Assembly (NCBI GenBank): GCA_023266165.1
Contig: JAHFRR010000020.1
Coordinates: forward strand, 7,227-16,815
DNA from: Thiotrichales bacterium
GTDB taxonomy: Bacteria; Pseudomonadota; Gammaproteobacteria; Francisellales; CACEW01
Reading direction: 5' to 3'
DNA: 9,589 nt
Part shown: piece after piece, positions 6,509 through 9,589 of the stretch
How the letters are laid out: each line of letters starts with the position of its first letter
Numbering within the stretch: position 1 is the stretch's first letter
The notes under the pieces: model-generated
Databases searched by the model: none
The model's input: only the letters and a program-made list of their open reading frames with translations
What the model was told of the DNA's origin: nothing
Program-made: the position numbers and the translations under genes

Positions 6509-6676
6509 CCCCACCTCGTCGTCCTGACACGCGTAGCGGCGTCAGGATCCAGGATTCATAAGGCTTTCACGAAAAACATAATCCTTGAAAAATCTTATCA
6601 ATGCCTTTCTTTATTTTCTAATCCTGGGTTCTGACGCCCTTCGGCCAACGCCTCAGGTGTCAGAATGACGGAGGGG
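6509..6676. repeat. MITE-like element with imperfect terminal inverted repeats
   Basis: The left end (about 6509-6555) begins CCCC, then CGTC, then a hairpin with CCTGAC/GTCAGG arms, then CCAGGATT. The right end (about 6619-6676), read on the minus strand, has the same order: CCCC, CGTCAT, a hairpin with TTCTGAC/GTCAGAA arms, then CCCAGGATT. The interior of about 60 bases is AT-rich and noncoding. The two ends in inverted orientation with imperfect identity suggest a small nonautonomous mobile element or a dispersed paired-palindrome repeat. No transposase is present in the window and no clear target duplication is seen. Confidence 0.6.
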
Positions 6677-6801
6677 AAAAGCATCTATTCAGGCTAAGAC
6701 CACGCTCTCAAGGTAGGCAAAAGCAAAACCCATGAACTCATGGCATCGAGACACCCTCATGCAACTCTCCCCATTATGCCGCCCCTAACAACAAATCAAC
6801 G

Positions 6802-6857
6802 CCCCTATCGTCACCCTGACACAGCAACGCTGGCGTCAGGGCCCAGGATTCATTAAA
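6802..6857 (+). repeat. Solo end of the same repeat element
   Basis: This copy starts CCCCTATCGTCA, continues with a CCCTGAC/GTCAGGG hairpin (6814-6841) and ends CCCAGGATTCATTAAAG. It matches the left end of the 6509-6676 element in the same orientation. No matching right end is found before the ATPase gene, so it is either a truncated element or evidence that a single end is the basic repeat unit. Confidence 0.6.
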
Positions 6858-6985
6858 GCGCTAGGCGAATGCGCGTCAAACGCATACTTAAGAAGGTCTA
6901 TGTCGTTTTGAGTGGGTAATTCTAAAAAATAAAAAACTTTACGCATGCTGCGGCTCCTTCATCATCGACGATCAGTCGAGAATCA

Positions 6986-8143
6986 TTACAGCTCATCCCG
7001 CCACAAACGCTCCGAAAACACACGCCAAGGCAGAATCGTAATGCCATCCGCCAGGGCTCTGACCTCAGGATCAAGACTCACCACGTAAGCCTTAGCTCCA
7101 GGATGTTCAGAAACAAACGCCTGCAAGCCTTGCAAATCCGAACTCTTGACCTGCTGGGAAATTTTAACTTCAATGGCAATATCGGCCCGTCCTAAGACAA
7201 AGTCGACCTCGAGCCCTGTTTTGGTACGCCAATATTGAATCGCAAACTCTTTTTCACGATAGCCTCGATATGCGATCAACTCCATCAACACCCACTGTTC
7301 AAAGGCTTTTCCTGCGGTTGGGCCGCGCAACTCCAAGATTTCCTGCTGCGCCAAATAATTCCATACCCCCACATCAAAAAAATAAAACTTAGGTCTCTTG
7401 TTGATCAAGTCGCGTTTTCTCTGTTGCGCGTACGGTAATACCTCGTAACCAATCAGCGTATCGTACAAAATTTGAAAAAACTCCTTTATCGTTTTTTGAT
7501 CGACACCAGAGTCCGTTGCGATCTTCGCATAGTTCAACATCTCGCCATTGCAAAAAGCCGCCACATCCAAAAACCGTGAAAACCCTGTTAAATTTCTAAC
7601 CAACCCTTCCGCTTGGATTTCTTCCCGCAGATATTCTTGCACATAGGCCCGCAGCGATCGCTTGGCATTCGCACTTTCATCCCTATAAATGCGAGGAATA
7701 AGCCCTTGATTGAGAGCCTTGAGCAAATCAAAATCGGGGATCTCAGTACTGGTTAACGGAAAGCATTCAAAACGCCACGCCCGCCCGCCCAGCAAATTGG
7801 CGCCGCCACGTTTGAGCTTGCGCGCGCTACTACCACACAAGATAAACGATAAACCCTGGTTTTCAATCAGCGCATGCACCTCATCCAATAGCGCCGGTAC
7901 TTTCTGCACTTCGTCGATAATAATAGGGCGTTGCCGCTGTGATAATGGTAAGCCATTGACCACCTCTCGCAGCAGCGACGGCGTTTTGGCATAACGCTCA
8001 AACACATCCGACAGCAGCAAATCGATCCGATAAGAATCTGCAAAAGCCTGCTTCAAATAAGTGGACTTGCCTGTCTGCCGAGCGCCCCACAAAAAAGCGC
8101 TTTGTTGCGGAGGTAAGACCATGCAGAGATGTCTGAGATACAT
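6986..8143 (-). CDS. AAA ATPase with C-terminal DUF4143 (AAA_14 family)
   Basis: ATP-binding protein of 385 residues, typical length for the family. The P-loop GARQTGKST lies at 20-28 (K26). The Walker B strand RPIIIDEVQKVP lies at 72-83 (D77, E78), and a sensor-like strand FILCGSSARKLKRGGANLLGGRA begins at residue 100. A winged-helix-like middle follows (about 190-245), then the DUF4143 domain: FYFFDVGVWNYL (253-264), AFEQWVLMEL (280-289), LEVDFVLG (311-318) and IAIEVK (322-327). E282, D314 and E325-x-K327 match the spacing of a PD-(D/E)xK nuclease-like core seen in this domain. The biological role of the family is not established; toxin-, repair- or mobile-element-related functions have been suggested. 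The start ATG at 8143 has a modest GGTGA seven bases before it. Its promoter region carries direct repeats that could serve autoregulation. Confidence 0.88.
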   Translation of the reverse strand: MYLRHLCMVLPPQQSAFLWGARQTGKSTYLKQAFADSYRIDLLLSDVFERYAKTPSLLREVVNGLPLSQRQRPIIIDEVQKVPALLDEVHALIENQGLSFILCGSSARKLKRGGANLLGGRAWRFECFPLTSTEIPDFDLLKALNQGLIPRIYRDESANAKRSLRAYVQEYLREEIQAEGLVRNLTGFSRFLDVAAFCNGEMLNYAKIATDSGVDQKTIKEFFQILYDTLIGYEVLPYAQQRKRDLINKRPKFYFFDVGVWNYLAQQEILELRGPTAGKAFEQWVLMELIAYRGYREKEFAIQYWRTKTGLEVDFVLGRADIAIEVKISQQVKSSDLQGLQAFVSEHPGAKAYVVSLDPEVRALADGITILPWRVFSERLWRDEL

Positions 8144-8150
8144 TTTAGGA

Positions 8151-8197
8151 TCACCAAAATGGAGTATGTTCCGGAATTATCTCACTAAAATGGAATA
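8151..8197. repeat. Pair of 16-bp direct repeats over the ATPase promoter and leader
   Basis: tcaccaaaatggagta (8151-8166) and tcactaaaatggaata (8182-8197) differ at two positions and are offset by 31 bases, about three helical turns, which would place both on the same DNA face. One lies in the promoter spacer and the other over the ribosome binding region. A perfect palindrome TTCCGGAA (8169-8176) lies between them, near the expected transcription start. This is a likely protein-binding site. Confidence 0.6.
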
Positions 8198-8204
8198 GAG
8201 TAAA
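8176..8204 (-). promoter_or_regulatory. Promoter of the DUF4143 ATPase gene
   Basis: On the minus strand TTTACT (8199-8204) and GATAAT (8176-8181) are 17 bases apart, and TGA directly before the -10 box makes it an extended -10 type. Transcription would begin near 8169, about 26 bases before the ATG. One of the two direct repeats fills the spacer exactly. Confidence 0.55.
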
Positions 8205-8240
8205 CATCGGCAAGTCGATCTTGGAATGGATTTTTTAACA

Positions 8241-8249
8241 CCCCCCCCC
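8241..8249 (+). repeat. Run of nine C upstream of lemA
   Basis: A homopolymer of nine cytosines follows TTTTTTAACA and precedes the lemA extended -10 promoter by about 20 bases. Runs of this length are prone to slippage, and its position near the -35 to -50 region could alter lemA transcription. No variability can be judged from one sequence. Confidence 0.5.
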
Positions 8250-8268
8250 TACACACCCCAGCCAGGTA

Positions 8269-8277
8269 TGCTATAAT
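8269..8277 (+). promoter_or_regulatory. Extended -10 promoter of the lemA operon
   Basis: TGCTATAAT is a perfect extended -10 element about 45 bases before the lemA ATG. No good -35 box is found at 16-18 bases upstream; the best TTAACA (8235-8240) is 31 bases away, too far. Extended -10 promoters can work without a -35 box. Confidence 0.7.
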
Positions 8278-8321
8278 CTCTCTTCAAAACTTCTAAACTC
8301 ATCCATATCAGGAGATTAAAC

Positions 8322-8906
8322 ATGAGTATGTTCGCCATTATTGGAATTGTGATTGCTTTTTTAATTATCGTGCTGGTGATTTACGGCGTCAGTATTTACA
8401 ACAATTTGGTGCGTCTTAAAAATAATGTTAAAAACGCCTGGGCCAATATCGACGTGCTTTTGAAGCAACGCCATGATGAGCTCCCCAAACTGATTGCAGC
8501 CTGTAAAGAATATAAAAACTTTGAGCAAGAAACTCTAGAGAAAGTGACAGAGGCCCGTGGGCAAGCTGAATCCGCTCGCACCTCAGGGAATGTTGGCGCC
8601 ATTGGTGCGTCTGAAACTGTGCTGAGACAAGCGGTAGGAGGGTTATTTGCCGTTGCAGAAAACTATCCAGACCTCAAAACGAATACCAGCTTTATGCAGC
8701 TTCAAGGCCGGATTACAGACCTGGAAACCCAGATCTCTGATCGTCGCGAATATTATAACGACACGGTAAACATCTACAACATCGGGATCCAACAATTCCC
8801 CAGTTCGGTCATTGCTAAGCGTCATCACTTTGAGGCTGCAACGCTCTTGGAGTTTTCCAAAGACGAAACGGCGGATGTTGATGTCGGCCAGATGTTTAAG
8901 AATTAA
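8322..8906 (+). CDS. lemA: LemA-family membrane-anchored protein
   Basis: LemA-family protein, 194 residues, the usual size. A single N-terminal membrane segment spans about residues 4-24 (FAIIGIVIAFLIIVLVIYGV), with a very short N-terminus outside it. The rest is a helical bundle. The family-typical stretches are YNNLVRLKNNVKNAWANIDVLLKQRHDELPKLI (residues about 26-58), LFAVAENYPDLKTNTSFMQLQ (about 107-127) and the ITDLETQISDRREYYNDTVNIYN helix with the conserved tyrosine-rich tail. FPSSVIAK follows near residue 160. The function of LemA is not well defined; it is associated with envelope processes and is often next to a TPM or GIDE-type membrane protein, as here. AGGAG (8310-8314) lies seven bases before the ATG. 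Confidence 0.95.
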   Translation: MSMFAIIGIVIAFLIIVLVIYGVSIYNNLVRLKNNVKNAWANIDVLLKQRHDELPKLIAACKEYKNFEQETLEKVTEARGQAESARTSGNVGAIGASETVLRQAVGGLFAVAENYPDLKTNTSFMQLQGRITDLETQISDRREYYNDTVNIYNIGIQQFPSSVIAKRHHFEAATLLEFSKDETADVDVGQMFKN

Positions 8907-8912
8907 TTTAAA

Positions 8913-9589
8913 ATGCCCGTCATGAATCCAGCACAATGGTTTGTTTTGATCTTTGTCCTCTTCGGCCTGGTGTTATGCGCCTTGATGACCCGTGCGTTTT
9001 TGAAAAACCTAAACAAGGCTCGCCTGATTCGAGACACCCCCAGCGCCAAGATTCGCTCGGCCCCACAAGGATATTGCGAGATCTCTGGGCAAGGCCGCTT
9101 GCATCAAGAGATCACCCTCAATACCCCTCATGGCTCCAGGCCTTGCTTATGGTATCGGGTCATGACAGAACGTCGCGCATCAGGTGGGTCTAACAACACC
9201 TGGGAAGCCTCGCATCAAGAGCAAAGCGAGCATCCTCTATGGCTGCAGGATGAAACGGGGGAATGCCTGGTGCTGCCTCATTTGGCAGAGATCAATACCC
9301 AATATGCTGAGACGTTCTACAATGCCCAAGAAACTGAACGCTACACGCAGCGATTCTTATCACCTGATGCGCCTCTTTTTGCCGTCGGCATGTTTCAAAC
9401 CCATCACTCGATCGATGAGTTGGCGCAGCTGGGATTAGACCCTCAGGTGCTCACAGGTCTCGCGCCTAAAATCCCACTCCACAGCGTCTCACAACTCAAT
9501 GCGGGACAACGCCCGTATCTCGTCTCAGATCGGCAAGAAAAAAATATGATTAAAGCTTACAGCCAACGCGCCAGGTGGGCATTAGTGGG
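8913..9589 (+). CDS. GIDE-domain membrane protein following lemA (C-terminus cut by window edge)
   Basis: I translated from the ATG at 8913 and found 225 open codons to the edge. A hydrophobic membrane helix spans residues about 9-28. The next part has the features of the GIDE/MULAN-like (E3 ligase-associated) domain: TPSAKIRSAPQGYCEISGQGR (about 42-62) and GSRPCLWYRVMTE (74-86). WLQDETGECLVLP follows at 110-122, then ERYTQRFLSPDAPLFAVGMFQT (about 142-163). Eukaryotic relatives carry a RING finger for ubiquitin ligation; bacterial ones generally do not, and none is visible in this part, so a ligase activity should not be assumed. The gene starts seven bases after the lemA stop and lacks a good Shine-Dalgarno, which suggests translational coupling. 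A second in-frame ATG at 8922 is an equally possible start. LemA plus GIDE pairs recur in bacteria. Confidence 0.8.
   Translation, partial: MPVMNPAQWFVLIFVLFGLVLCALMTRAFLKNLNKARLIRDTPSAKIRSAPQGYCEISGQGRLHQEITLNTPHGSRPCLWYRVMTERRASGGSNNTWEASHQEQSEHPLWLQDETGECLVLPHLAEINTQYAETFYNAQETERYTQRFLSPDAPLFAVGMFQTHHSIDELAQLGLDPQVLTGLAPKIPLHSVSQLNAGQRPYLVSDRQEKNMIKAYSQRARWALV

Larger units (their letters stand above)
6456..6985. other. 530-base noncoding stretch between convergent metG and the DUF4143 ATPase
   Basis: No credible gene is seen on either strand. It holds a MITE-like inverted-repeat element (6509-6676), a solo end of the same element (6802-6857), and minor dyads: CCATGA/TCATGG at 6730-6743, ATGCG/CGCAT at 6869-6885 and TCGAC/GTCGA at 6965-6979. 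None is followed by a T-run, so I see no clear intrinsic terminator for either flanking gene, although the element hairpins could stop transcription. Confidence 0.6.

Noticed and set aside
6523..6546. Intrinsic terminator of metG
   Set aside because: The hairpin is good but no T-run follows, and it belongs to a repeated element; termination is possible but not supported by sequence.
6730..6786. Small ORF of 18 codons starting near 6732
   Set aside because: No ribosome binding site and no recognisable product; chance open frame in noncoding DNA.
6509..6857. CRISPR array
   Set aside because: Only three related units in mixed orientation, at irregular distances, with no uniform spacers and no cas genes.
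6965..6979. TCGAC/GTCGA dyad after the ATPase stop
   Set aside because: The stem is only five base pairs and has no T-run on the minus strand, too weak for a terminator call.
8936..9438. Plus-strand frames at 8936-9193 and 9184-9438
   Set aside because: They overlap the GIDE-domain frame in other registers and their translations show no family features.

Overview
The window reads as a chromosomal segment of a proteobacterium, most likely a gammaproteobacterium. The support is an E. coli-type methionyl-tRNA synthetase core with two CxxC zinc pairs, a tRNA-Cys/tRNA-Leu(UAA) pair in the same order as in the E. coli glyW-cysT-leuZ operon, AnmK-type cell-wall recycling, and ordinary Shine-Dalgarno and sigma70-like signals. 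I cannot name a genus. The dispersed hairpin repeats and a DUF4143 ATPase would suit a host-associated lineage, but that is only a guess.

Layout. Bases 1-2279 are on the minus strand: an IPNS-like 2-oxoglutarate/Fe(II)-type oxygenase, then a POT/PTR2 peptide transporter that has its own promoter and runs off the left edge without its last segment. Bases 2352-4114 are on the plus strand: a tight two-gene unit of a DedA-family membrane protein and AnmK, with the anmK ribosome binding site overlapping the DedA stop. It converges on a minus-strand tRNA-Cys/tRNA-Leu operon (4126-4309) that has a strong promoter with a GC-rich discriminator. Divergent from the tRNAs is metG (4455-6455). A 530-base noncoding stretch (6456-6985) holds a MITE-like inverted-repeat element and a solo copy of its end. 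Then comes a minus-strand AAA ATPase with DUF4143 (6986-8143), whose promoter carries a pair of near-identical direct repeats. At the right edge lemA and a GIDE-type membrane protein (cut by the window) form a plus-strand operon.

Most notable point. The metG product has a complete catalytic and anticodon-binding core that ends where the E. coli core ends (about residue 545). It does not carry the usual EMAP-II/Trbp111 tRNA-binding domain. In its place is a domain of about 120 residues that resembles PIN/NYN-type nuclease folds, with spaced aspartates D554, D596/D598 and D635. A GGAGAGG sequence lies nine bases before an in-frame ATG exactly at the junction, so the domain may also be made alone, or may be a once-separate gene fused in frame. 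The PIN-like call comes from reading the sequence and needs a profile or structure search.

Second point of interest. Three hairpins in the 6456-6985 gap share the same outer stem and the same 1-nt/2-nt asymmetric bulge, while their inner stems differ in sequence but remain paired. This suggests selection on structure or a spreading element with covariation.
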